Shown here piece after piece: positions 15,478 through 22,879 of a stretch of DNA of 52,858 nt; positions within the stretch are counted from its first letter, which is position 1; each line of letters opens with the position of its first letter. The translations under genes were made by a program, and so were the position numbers. The stretch spans positions 1-52,858 of the forward strand of contig JADGQS010000006.1 in NCBI GenBank assembly GCA_017881585.1, read 5' to 3'. Origin of the DNA: Gemmatimonadaceae bacterium. Its GTDB lineage: Bacteria > Gemmatimonadota > Gemmatimonadetes > Gemmatimonadales > Gemmatimonadaceae. The notes below the pieces were generated by a model that was not told the DNA's origin, did not search any database, and saw only the letters and a list, made by a program, of their open reading frames with translations.

Positions 15478-16815
15478 GTGGCTCGAGTTGACGTAATCAT
15501 GCCCCAGATGGGGGAGTCGATCGCCGAGGGGACCGTTTCGCGCTGGCTGAAGAAGGTCGGTGACGAGGTGAAGCGCGACGAACCGCTCTTCGAGATCTCC
15601 ACGGACAAGGTGGATGCGGAGATCCCGTCGCCGTCCGCCGGCGTGCTCGCCGAGATCATCGTCGGCGAGGGGAAGACGGTGACGATTCAGACCGTCGTCG
15701 CGCGCATCGAAACCGAGAAGGGCGCAGCGGTTGCCGCGCCTGTCGCGGCACCCGCGCCCGCGGCGCCATCGGCCGCTCCTGCGCCGGCGCCCCGCGCGCC
15801 CGAACGGGCCGCCGTTCCGCTGATGGTCGCGCAACCCGCGCACGCGGCGCCTCGTGCGCCGAACAGCGGCTTCGAGGAGCGCATTCGCACGAAGAGTTCG
15901 CCGCTCGTGCGCCGCATCGCGGCGGAGCACGGCGTGGAGATTTCACAGCTCGCCGGAAGCGGAATCGCGGGCCGCGTCACCAAGCGCGACCTGCTCGGAT
16001 TCCTGGAGAGCGGCGCGCCGATGCCGGCTTCGGGCAACGGCGGACACGGAGCGGTCGCGACGCCCGCGCCCGCCCCGCTCGCCGTTGCGACCGCGACGGC
16101 GTGGCCCGGCGACCTCGTCGAGCCGATGTCGAAACTGCGGCGCCTCACGTCGGAACACATGGGGATGGCGATTCGGGTGGCGACCCACGTCACCACGTTC
16201 TTCGAGTTCGACCTCACCCGCGTCGCACGCGTCCGCTCGGCGCTGCGCGCGGACTTCGAGGCGCAGACGGGACAGAAGCTCACGTACCTGCCGTTCATCA
16301 TTCAGGCCGTGGTGATGACGCTCAAGCGACACCCGATCATCAACGCCGCGGTCAACGGCGGCGAGATCATCTTCCGCCGCCGGTACAATATCGGCCTCGC
16401 GGTCGCCCTCGAGCCGACCGGGCTGATCGTGCCCGTGATCAAGAACGCGGAAGACCTGTCGCTCTCCGGCATCGCGAAGGCCGCCAACGATCTCGCGAGC
16501 CGGGCGCGCTCGAAGAAGCTCGGGCCCGCCGACGCGCAGGACGCGACATTCACCATCACGAACCCCGGCGTGTTCGGGTCGCTGATGGGCACGCCGATCA
16601 TTCCAGTCGGCACCACGTCGATCCTCGGACTCGGCACGATCGAGAAGCGGCCGAAGGTGCTCACCGGAACGGATGGCGAGGACACGATCGCGATCCGCAC
16701 CTGCGCGTACTTCTTCCTTTCGTTCGATCACAAGGTCGTGGACGGCGCCGATGCCGACCGTTTCATGGGGGACCTGAAGCGCACGCTCGAGTCGATCCCC
16801 GACAAGGGTTTCTAG
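15478..16815 (+). CDS. 2-oxoacid dehydrogenase E2 component (dihydrolipoamide acyltransferase)
   Basis: This 445-residue core subunit carries the swinging lipoyl arm. GTG at 15478, preceded by GGGGGAGGT, is preferred to the ATG at 15442 because the latter lies in a repeat array and adds a non-family leader. The lipoyl domain (about 1-80) has the lipoyl lysine K44 in ISTDKVDAEIP. An Ala/Pro linker follows. The E1/E3-binding domain is around 140-177 (SPLVRRIAAEHGVEISQL, then GRVTKRDLLGFL). The catalytic domain ends with HKVVDGADADRFM, containing the HxxxDG active site. It belongs with the E1 genes upstream; two small unknown ORFs follow at 3 nt and 1 nt spacing. Confidence 0.93.
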   Translation: MARVDVIMPQMGESIAEGTVSRWLKKVGDEVKRDEPLFEISTDKVDAEIPSPSAGVLAEIIVGEGKTVTIQTVVARIETEKGAAVAAPVAAPAPAAPSAAPAPAPRAPERAAVPLMVAQPAHAAPRAPNSGFEERIRTKSSPLVRRIAAEHGVEISQLAGSGIAGRVTKRDLLGFLESGAPMPASGNGGHGAVATPAPAPLAVATATAWPGDLVEPMSKLRRLTSEHMGMAIRVATHVTTFFEFDLTRVARVRSALRADFEAQTGQKLTYLPFIIQAVVMTLKRHPIINAAVNGGEIIFRRRYNIGLAVALEPTGLIVPVIKNAEDLSLSGIAKAANDLASRARSKKLGPADAQDATFTITNPGVFGSLMGTPIIPVGTTSILGLGTIEKRPKVLTGTDGEDTIAIRTCAYFFLSFDHKVVDGADADRFMGDLKRTLESIPDKGF

Positions 16816-16818
16816 CTG

Positions 16819-17079
16819 ATGCCGCGCGCGCTCTCGATCAAGCGTTCGATCGTTCCGCTCTCGGAGCGGGCCAAGTATCTCGAGCGCCTGAAGGCGCGAA
16901 AGGACTACTACCAGCACGCGAGCTGCGAGTTCTGGGTGTTCGAGGAGGCCGCGCTCACGGGCGCGTTCATCGAGTTCGTCGAGGCGGCCGATGCCTCGAC
17001 GCTCGAGGCCGCGCACTCCGCCGCTCCCGAGCCGGTGCTCGATCCCGCCCGCATCTACACTGAAGTGGAGCTCACCTGA
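16819..17079 (+). CDS. Hypothetical protein
   Basis: I do not recognise this 86-residue protein. ATG at 16819 lies 3 nt after the E2 stop, so it is probably co-translated. The first half is strongly basic and helical (SIKRSIVPLSERAKYLERLKARKDYY); the second half is acidic and Ala-rich. There is no signal peptide. A small cytosolic protein tailed onto the E2 gene could be an accessory factor, but nothing in the sequence shows this. Tight spacing to both neighbours supports it being real. Confidence 0.6.
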   Translation: MPRALSIKRSIVPLSERAKYLERLKARKDYYQHASCEFWVFEEAALTGAFIEFVEAADASTLEAAHSAAPEPVLDPARIYTEVELT

Positions 17080-17080
17080 C

Positions 17081-17347
17081 ATGCCCACGCGCAGCATCGA
17101 CATCGACGGCGCACGCTGGAACGTCTTCCCGTCGGGCTACACGACGCAGTACGACGCCGATGAGTTCGGCCTGCTGTTCGTGAAGGGAACCGCCGGCGAT
17201 CGCGTCGTGCGCATCACCCGCTACTCGCCGCAGGGCGCGCATTCGCGCGAGCAGTCGCTCGCGGCGCTGACGGACGCGGATGTTCGCGCGCTGTTCGGGC
17301 AGTCGCAGGCGAGCTTCACCTCGCCCGAGGCCGGTTACGCACCGTGA
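17081..17347 (+). CDS. Hypothetical protein
   Basis: I do not recognise this 88-residue soluble protein. ATG at 17081 lies 1 nt after the previous stop. The sequence looks like one small alpha/beta domain: strands around RWNVFPSGYTT and FGLLFVKGTAGDRVVRITRYSP, then a helix SREQSLAALTDADVRALFG. It ends with the GTGA overlap into the PHP gene. The operon position between small E2-linked ORFs and a PHP phosphoesterase gives no clear functional hint. Confidence 0.6.
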   Translation: MPTRSIDIDGARWNVFPSGYTTQYDADEFGLLFVKGTAGDRVVRITRYSPQGAHSREQSLAALTDADVRALFGQSQASFTSPEAGYAP

Positions 17348-18240
17348 CGGCTCGCTTGGACGCGGACCCAGCCGGCGGTAATCCGACCGCCGCGCACAGG
17401 CCGCCCGGTTTCGTCGACCTCCATTCGCACTCCACCGCCTCGGACGGCGCGCTCGCGCCCGCCGAGGTCGTGGAGACCGCCGCGCGCGCGGGGCTCGCCG
17501 CGCTCGCGCTCACCGATCACGACACGCTCGCCGGCGTCGCGGCGGCGCGGGAAGCCGGTGAGCGGCTCGGCGTGCGGATCGTCGCGGGCGTCGAGCTGAG
17601 CCTGATGGACGGCGACAAGGAAGTGCACATGCTCGGCCTGCACATCGCACGGGTCGACGCGCTGCAGGCGGAGCTCGAGGCCGTTCGCGATTCGCGCAAG
17701 TCACGCGCCGAGCAGATCGTCGCGAAGCTGAACGCGCTTGGCGTGCCGCTGACGGTTGATGCGGTCTTTGTCCAGGCGGCGGGCGGAGCCGTGGGACGGC
17801 CGCACATCGCGCGCGCGCTGATCGCCGGCGGCTGGGTGCGCGACCAGCGCGAAGCGTTCGACAAGTACCTGGGCGCGGGGCGTCCCGCGAACGTCGAGAA
17901 ACAGCGCATCACGATTGCCGACGGCATCCGCCTGATTCACGAGTGCGGCGGACTCGCCGTGATCGCGCATCCCGGCGGCGACGGACGGCGCGAGCGTGTG
18001 GAGCCGCTCGTTGCGCTCGGACTCGACGGGCTCGAGGTGAAGCATCCGGGGCACTCGGGCGAGGACACGCTCCGCATCGCCGCACTCGCGGATTTCTTCG
18101 GACTCGTGAAGAGCGGCGGATCCGACTGGCACGGTGCGACGAACGGACCGCGTGTGCTCGGCGGAATGCAGGTGCCGGAGGAGTGGCTCGATCGCCAGGA
18201 CGCGCGACTGGAGAAGCGGCGCACCGCCGCCGTGGCGTGA
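17344..18240 (+). CDS. PHP-domain phosphoesterase (RNase AM/YciV-like)
   Basis: This 298-residue cytoplasmic metal-dependent phosphoesterase has the PHP motifs FVDLHSHSTASDG near residue 23, LTDHDTLAGV, GVELSL, and a late SGGSDWHGATN with the DxH ligands. Family members related to YciV act as 5'-3' exoribonucleases on short RNA (RNase AM) or hydrolyse small nucleotides such as pAp, so either is possible. GTG at 17344 overlaps the previous stop by 4 nt. The SDR gene follows after 2 nt. Confidence 0.85.
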   Translation: MTARLDADPAGGNPTAAHRPPGFVDLHSHSTASDGALAPAEVVETAARAGLAALALTDHDTLAGVAAAREAGERLGVRIVAGVELSLMDGDKEVHMLGLHIARVDALQAELEAVRDSRKSRAEQIVAKLNALGVPLTVDAVFVQAAGGAVGRPHIARALIAGGWVRDQREAFDKYLGAGRPANVEKQRITIADGIRLIHECGGLAVIAHPGGDGRRERVEPLVALGLDGLEVKHPGHSGEDTLRIAALADFFGLVKSGGSDWHGATNGPRVLGGMQVPEEWLDRQDARLEKRRTAAVA

Positions 18241-18242
18241 GC

Positions 18243-18971
18243 ATGCTCGCAGGACGCGTGGCACTCGTTACGGGTGCCGGGCACCGCATGGGACGCGCGA
18301 TCGCGGTCGCGCTCGGAGAGGACGGTGCGCATGTGGCGGTGCACCATCACGACTCCGAGGAGCCGGCGCGCGCAACGGTGAAGGCGATCGAAAGCGCCGG
18401 AGGCGCCGCCTCGGTCTTTCGGGCGGACCTGCGCGATGCCGGGGCAGCCTCGAGCCTCGCCGCCGACGTTTGCCGCGCGTGCGGGCGTCTCGACGTGCTC
18501 GTGAACTCCGCCGCCACGATGATGCGCACGCCGCTCGACACGGTGACACCCGAGCAGTGGGACGAAGTGTTCGCGCTGAACCTCAGGGCGCCGTTCTTTC
18601 TCTCGATCGCCGCCGCGCGCGCGATGGGCGCGCAGGGCGGCGTGATCGTGAACATCTCGGACCACATGGGGTTCGAATCGTGGCCGGCGTTCGTGCCGCA
18701 CGGCGTGAGCAAGGCCGGCGTGTCGGCGATGACGCGCGCGCTCGCCGCCGCGCTCGCCCCGCGCGTTCGCGTGAACGCCGTCGCGCCGGGCGCGGTGCTC
18801 GCCCCGGAGGGATGGCCGGCGGCGGAGCAGGAGCGATACGCGAAGGAGACTCCGCTCGCCAGGATCGGCACGCCGGACGACGTGATCGGCGCGATTCGCT
18901 ACCTGATCGCCGCGACGTACGTGACGGGCGAGACGCTGTTCGTCGACGGCGGCCGCCATGACGCGCGCTGA
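18243..18971 (+). CDS. Short-chain dehydrogenase/reductase-like protein, catalytic Tyr replaced
   Basis: This 242-residue Rossmann protein has the SDR cofactor motif VTGAGHRMGRAIA near residue 9, the VNSAA equivalent of NNAG, and the NISDHMG strand with its Ser. In the YxxxK position the sequence reads HGVSK, so the general-base Tyr appears to be His. NAVAPGAVLAPEGW and the end FVDGGRH match reductase-type SDRs. Either it is a catalytically altered enzyme or it has a binding role. The ATG at 18243 begins the fold cleanly. The next gene starts within its last 14 nt. Confidence 0.82.
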   Translation: MLAGRVALVTGAGHRMGRAIAVALGEDGAHVAVHHHDSEEPARATVKAIESAGGAASVFRADLRDAGAASSLAADVCRACGRLDVLVNSAATMMRTPLDTVTPEQWDEVFALNLRAPFFLSIAAARAMGAQGGVIVNISDHMGFESWPAFVPHGVSKAGVSAMTRALAAALAPRVRVNAVAPGAVLAPEGWPAAEQERYAKETPLARIGTPDDVIGAIRYLIAATYVTGETLFVDGGRHDAR

Positions 18972-19716
18972 CCACGCCATAGCGGACGAAGCCCCCGCCG
19001 CGCCCCAGCACTACGGCACGATCGTCGTCGTCGGCGGCGGCTGTTATGGCAGCTACTACGTGCGCCAGCTCCGGCGCGCGCGCGAGCGCGAGGCGCTCAC
19101 GTGGGAGCGCCTGATCGTCGTCGATCACGACGAGGATTGTGGGGTCGCGCGCGAGCACCCGGCCGATCTCGAGCTGGCCGTCTCCGACTGGTCCGGGTTC
19201 TTCGCGGAGTATCTCGGCGGCGAGGCGCGGGATGTGGACGCGATCGTGCCATCGCCGCTGATGCCGCACCTCCTCTTCGAGTGGCTCGAGCAGCGCGCGC
19301 GCGAGCGGTGGCCGTCGCGGCGCGTTTCGATCGAGATGCCCGGTGCCTTGTCCGGTGTTCCGTGGCAGAAGGAGGGCGGCGAATCCACGCGCTATGTGAG
19401 CTTTGCCGAGTGGATGTGCCCCGTGAACTGCATCGAGCCACGGATTTGCCCGCATACGAGGGATGTGCGCACGTGGAGCCTGCCGCCGTCGGTGCGCGCG
19501 CATGTCGAGGCGGCGCGCGCAAACGGCGAGCAGCTTGACGGGCCTGCGATATTTCACTGCACGCACCGCGCGTACGGCGTGGGGATGATCGACGTGCGGG
19601 ATGTGCTGGGCTCGGAGCGGTTGCTCGTGGAGGCAGCGGAGCGCGGAGAGGCGCGGTTGCTCGTGGGAACGGTTTCGCATTGCCATGGAGCACTGGGGGT
19701 GCTTGTCGTGACGTAA
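18958..19716 (+). CDS. Unrecognised Rossmann-like protein with conserved cysteines
   Basis: This 252-residue protein starts with a hydrophilic leader, then a dinucleotide-type loop IVVVGGGCYGSYYVRQLRRA near residue 22 and an acidic strand end VVDHD, suggesting a nucleotide-binding Rossmann unit. Mid-protein it has WMCPVNCIEPRICPHTRD, a close C-x3-C-x5-C set that could hold a metal or Fe-S cluster. Later HCTHRAYGVGMID and the terminal VSHCHGALGVL repeat a His/Cys theme. I cannot name the family. It overlaps the atypical SDR by 14 nt, so the two probably work together. It is the last gene before a long hairpin. Confidence 0.7.
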   Translation: MTRADHAIADEAPAAPQHYGTIVVVGGGCYGSYYVRQLRRAREREALTWERLIVVDHDEDCGVAREHPADLELAVSDWSGFFAEYLGGEARDVDAIVPSPLMPHLLFEWLEQRARERWPSRRVSIEMPGALSGVPWQKEGGESTRYVSFAEWMCPVNCIEPRICPHTRDVRTWSLPPSVRAHVEAARANGEQLDGPAIFHCTHRAYGVGMIDVRDVLGSERLLVEAAERGEARLLVGTVSHCHGALGVLVVT

Positions 19717-19718
19717 CG

Positions 19719-19850
19719 GCAACGCTCTCAGACGCGAGCTGTCAGTGGACAGCTTTCAGACAACGGCCTCATTACCGACCGGCGCGCGGATCGGTAAAGA
19801 GGCCGTTGTCCGGCGGCTAAGGGCTGGCGGCTGTCGTCTGAGAGCGTTGC
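19719..19850. repeat. 132-nt inverted repeat with heptamer-phased arms
   Basis: Two 60-nt arms (19719-19778 and 19791-19850) pair around a 12-nt loop without length gaps. Both ends match (GCAACGCTCTCAGACG outside; GACAACGGCCTC and TTACCGA inside), while the middle of each arm diverges. The middle shows 7-nt phasing with a CAG core (TGTCAGT, GGACAGC; CGACAGC, CGCCAGC, CCTTAGC). It starts 2 nt after the 18958 gene's stop, so it could also terminate transcription, though no T-tract follows. Confidence 0.75.
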
Positions 19851-19926
19851 AGTTATTTGTTGCCGTTCATTGCCCCGCACTCGCAACCATGCGAAATTGC
19901 GGGAACTTGAATGAGAGGAATCAGCC

Positions 19927-20913
19927 GTGGCGAGTTTCGACTACGACGTCGTGATCATCGGAGCCGGACCCGCGGGAATGTGCGCGGGGATGTACGCGGG
20001 GCGCTCGATGCTCAGGACCGTGGTGCTGGAGCAGGGACTTCCGGGCGGTGAGCTGCTCAATACCGAAGTCATCGAGGACTACATCGGGTTCGAACACATC
20101 CTCGGCTGGGAACTCGCCGAGAAGTTCAACTCGCACGCCATGAAATTCGGCGCGGAAATCCGCACGTCGGTGCGCGTCGGGAAGGTGCGCAAACTCGCGG
20201 ACGGGTCCTTCGAGACGACGGTCGAGAACGGCGACGCGTTCCGCTCGCCGGCCGTGATCGTCACCGCGGGCGGCACGCCGGTGAAGCTCGAAGTGCCGGG
20301 CGAGATCGAGTACGCGGGGAAGGGCGTCTCGTACTGCGCGATCTGCGACGGCGCGTTCTTCAAGGGACATACCATCGCGGTCGTCGGCGGCGGCGATGCG
20401 GCGTGCGAAGAGGCGGACTTCCTCACGCGCTATGCCGACAAGGTGTGGCTCATTCACCGTCGCGACGAGTTCCGCGCCTCGAAGATCGTGCAGCAGCGCC
20501 TCTTCGCAAACCCGAAGATCGAGGTCATCCGGGACACCGTGGTCGAGAAGATCGCCGGCGCGGACGGTTTGATGACGCACGCGTCGCTCCGTCATGTGAA
20601 GACGGGCGAGCGGCGCGACCTTCCCTCGACCGGGATCTTCATTTTCGTCGGATTCTCGCCGAACACCGGCGTGATCGACGGGCACGTCGAGCACGATGCG
20701 GCCGGCTACCTGCTGACCGACTCGAACATGCAGACGTCGATCCCCGGGCTGTTTGCCGCCGGCGATGTGCGCGTGCAGCTCACCCGGCAGGTCACCACCG
20801 CCGTTGGTGACGCGACGACGGCCGCGATCGCGGTCGAGAAATACCTGACCGCGCGCAAGAACGGCGAAGGTGCACCAGCGCCGATGCCCATGCTGATGCG
20901 GAAGGCCGGATGA
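19927..20913 (+). CDS. trxB: Thioredoxin reductase
   Basis: This 328-residue FAD/NADPH flavoenzyme reduces thioredoxin. The FAD loop is IGAGPAGMCAGMYAGR near residue 11; the redox-active pair is C137/C140 in SYCAICDGAF. The NADPH domain has VVGGGDAACEEADFLT and HRRDEFRAS, and the C-terminal FAD motif is GLFAAGDVRVQ. The inner residues of the CxxC are AI rather than the common AT, which occurs in many bacteria. GTG at 19927 has an AGAGGA ribosome binding site 7 nt upstream. Its stop overlaps the next gene (ATGA). Confidence 0.95.
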   Translation: MASFDYDVVIIGAGPAGMCAGMYAGRSMLRTVVLEQGLPGGELLNTEVIEDYIGFEHILGWELAEKFNSHAMKFGAEIRTSVRVGKVRKLADGSFETTVENGDAFRSPAVIVTAGGTPVKLEVPGEIEYAGKGVSYCAICDGAFFKGHTIAVVGGGDAACEEADFLTRYADKVWLIHRRDEFRASKIVQQRLFANPKIEVIRDTVVEKIAGADGLMTHASLRHVKTGERRDLPSTGIFIFVGFSPNTGVIDGHVEHDAAGYLLTDSNMQTSIPGLFAAGDVRVQLTRQVTTAVGDATTAAIAVEKYLTARKNGEGAPAPMPMLMRKAG

Positions 20914-21551
20914 TCGTCTCGTCGGTCACCGTCGGCCCCTTCGCGGAGAACTGCCATCTCCTGATGGAGGAAGGTTCGCGCCTGGCGGTGCTCGTGGATC
21001 CCGGCGACGAGGGCGCGCGGATCGTGCGCGAGGTGAACGCGGCGGGCGCGCAATTGCAGGCGATCTGGATCACGCACGCGCATCTCGATCACATCGGCGG
21101 CATCGCGGCGGTACTCCGCGAGTGGAAGGTGCCGGTGTACCTGCATCCGCTCGACCGGCCGCTCTACGATCGGGGCGCGCAGCAGGCCGCTGCGTACGGC
21201 ATCCCCTTTGAATCGCCGCCGGCGCCCGATCTCGAGCTCGCGGAGGGGGACGCACTCGCGCTCGGCGCGCTTCGCTTCGGCGTGATGCACCTGCCGGGGC
21301 ACGCGCCCGGCCACGTCGCATTCTACGGTCATGGCATGCTGTTCAGCGGCGACGTGCTCTTCGCCGGCTCGGTCGGCCGGACCGACCTTCCGCTCTCGAG
21401 TCCTGCCCAGCTCGAACGCTCGCTCGAACGACTCGCGATCCTGCCGCCCGAGACCCAGGTCCATGCGGGCCATGGACCTGCAACGACGATCGGCGACGAG
21501 CTGCGAACCAACCCGTTCCTGTCGCGCGTGGCCCGGATCGCGCGCCGATGA
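20910..21551 (+). CDS. Metallo-beta-lactamase-fold hydrolase (glyoxalase II/YcbL-like)
   Basis: This 213-residue cytoplasmic hydrolase has the MBL metal motif THAHLDHIGG near residue 55, a second His in LPGHAPGHVAFYG, the Asp in FSGDVLFAGSVGRTDLP, and the last His in HAGHGPATTIGDE. That spacing is typical of the single-domain glyoxalase II-like (YcbL) group, which hydrolyses thioesters. The exact substrate is not certain, and a general MBL hydrolase is the safe call. Translational coupling to trxB hints at thiol metabolism. The next gene overlaps by 4 nt. Confidence 0.88.
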   Translation: MIVSSVTVGPFAENCHLLMEEGSRLAVLVDPGDEGARIVREVNAAGAQLQAIWITHAHLDHIGGIAAVLREWKVPVYLHPLDRPLYDRGAQQAAAYGIPFESPPAPDLELAEGDALALGALRFGVMHLPGHAPGHVAFYGHGMLFSGDVLFAGSVGRTDLPLSSPAQLERSLERLAILPPETQVHAGHGPATTIGDELRTNPFLSRVARIARR

Positions 21552-22042
21552 ACCGCTCGGTTCGACTGCAGGCGGCGGCGCTGCTCGTGGCGGCGTGGAT
21601 CGGCGCGGCGCTGATCACCGTCGCCGTCGTGGCGCCGGGCGCGTTCGCGGTGCTCCCCTCGAGAACGATGGCGGGCACCATGGTCGGCCGCGTGCTGCCT
21701 GCGTTGTTCGTTGCGGGGATGGTGATCGGCATCCTCGTGGCCGTGGTGACGAGCGGCGCGCCGTCGACCGGCGCGCCATCGGCTGGCGCGCCCCGCTGGG
21801 CTTCGGCGAGCGCCCTCCTGGCTGCGCTCGCCTGCGGCGTCGCCCAGTTCTGGATCACCCCGAAACTGGACCGTTTGAGAGCGGGAATCGGGGGTCCGGT
21901 GGACGCCTTGCCGGCTGGTGACACCCGCCGCGTGGCATTTGGGCTCCTTCATGGGTATAACGTGGCAGGGCTGGGCGTCGCCATGTTGGGCGCCGCTGTC
22001 TGCCTGGGCTTCCTGCTCGTCGCAATGCGTCCGCGCTCTTGA
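21548..22042 (+). CDS. DUF4149-like membrane protein
   Basis: This 164-residue protein has four hydrophobic segments: AAALLVAAWIGAALITVAVV, a second starting VLPALFVAGMVIGILVAVV, ALLAALACGVAQFWI, and a final helix. The conserved-looking features are an early FAVLPSR, a mid ITPKLDRLR and the FGLLHGYNV segment, which match DUF4149 as I recall it. A repetitive GAPSTGAPSAGAP linker joins helices 2 and 3. Function is unknown. It is coupled by ATGA to the MBL hydrolase. Confidence 0.7.
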   Translation: MNRSVRLQAAALLVAAWIGAALITVAVVAPGAFAVLPSRTMAGTMVGRVLPALFVAGMVIGILVAVVTSGAPSTGAPSAGAPRWASASALLAALACGVAQFWITPKLDRLRAGIGGPVDALPAGDTRRVAFGLLHGYNVAGLGVAMLGAAVCLGFLLVAMRPRS

Positions 22043-22072
22043 CTGAATTTCCTCACTCGACTGGAACCGCAT

Positions 22073-22879
22073 ATGCTCCGTCGCTCGTCTCCGTTCCTCG
22101 TCCTCGGCATGATCACGGTGGTCGCCTCGTGCGACAATCTCACCGGTCTCGGGGCCAGCTCCGGCACGCCAGTCGGGATCGTGCTGATGGACGCGCGCAC
22201 GAAGGGTGCCGGATACACCACGTATCCGCGGGTGAACTTCTATTCGGTGGGATCGGCGACGTTCGTGTATTCGACGATCACCTCGGACAGTTGCATCACG
22301 ACGGTGTACGACTCGACGGCGGTGCTTGCCAACACCGCGACGCAGATCGGCGCGGGCGCGTACATGATCGCGGCGGTGTCGGCAGACACGGATTCGCTCT
22401 ACAAGGCCGCGACGGGTGACCTGACGTACCACTCGAACCACATCGCCGGACTGCCGTTCACTCCCGGCGATTCGGTCTTCTTCAACATTGCGGGCGACTT
22501 GGCCGGGTTCCCGCAGCTGCAGGCGCATGCGCGCACCGCGGAACCGTTCACCATCATCCGGCCGACCATTCCGCCCTCCGGCCAGCCGATGGTCGTCCAA
22601 TGGACGCCCGCGACGGACAACAACGCCGCGATGTACCTCGCGCTGATTTACAACAGTGGCGGCGGGACGGCGCTGAACGCGCAGATCTTCTGCGACTTCC
22701 ACGACGCCGGGCAGGGAACCGTACAAGCCCGTCTGCTCGACGCGCTCCGGTCGACGTCCGTGCCGTTCGTGGTGCAGGCGCAGCGTGTGCGCGCGAACCT
22801 CGTCGTTGCGCAGGGCACGACGACGGCGTACATGAACATCGTCTCGACGTTCGAAGTGCCGACTCCGGTTTCCCCATAA
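22073..22879 (+). CDS. Putative lipoprotein of unknown function
   Basis: This 268-residue protein starts with a basic residue pair, a hydrophobic stretch (PFLVLGMITVVASC) and a lipobox ending in Cys20, so it is a likely lipoprotein anchored in the outer or inner membrane. The mature part is rich in Thr, Ser, Tyr and Val and looks entirely beta, like Ig-type or bacterial surface domains. It has two more cysteine-bearing positions. I recognise no catalytic motif. The stop overlaps the aspartase start by 1 nt (TAATG), which is unusual for a surface protein and an amino-acid enzyme. Confidence 0.72.
   Translation: MLRRSSPFLVLGMITVVASCDNLTGLGASSGTPVGIVLMDARTKGAGYTTYPRVNFYSVGSATFVYSTITSDSCITTVYDSTAVLANTATQIGAGAYMIAAVSADTDSLYKAATGDLTYHSNHIAGLPFTPGDSVFFNIAGDLAGFPQLQAHARTAEPFTIIRPTIPPSGQPMVVQWTPATDNNAAMYLALIYNSGGGTALNAQIFCDFHDAGQGTVQARLLDALRSTSVPFVVQAQRVRANLVVAQGTTTAYMNIVSTFEVPTPVSP

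Noticed and set aside
14047-15930. 627-residue minus ORF across E1beta and E2
   Set aside because: It is a shadow of well-supported dehydrogenase genes, with no recognisable domain.
19719-19850. Miniature transposable element or attachment site
   Set aside because: There are no visible target-site duplications and no transposase, and the arms show internal 7-nt phasing. It is kept as a repeat hairpin instead.
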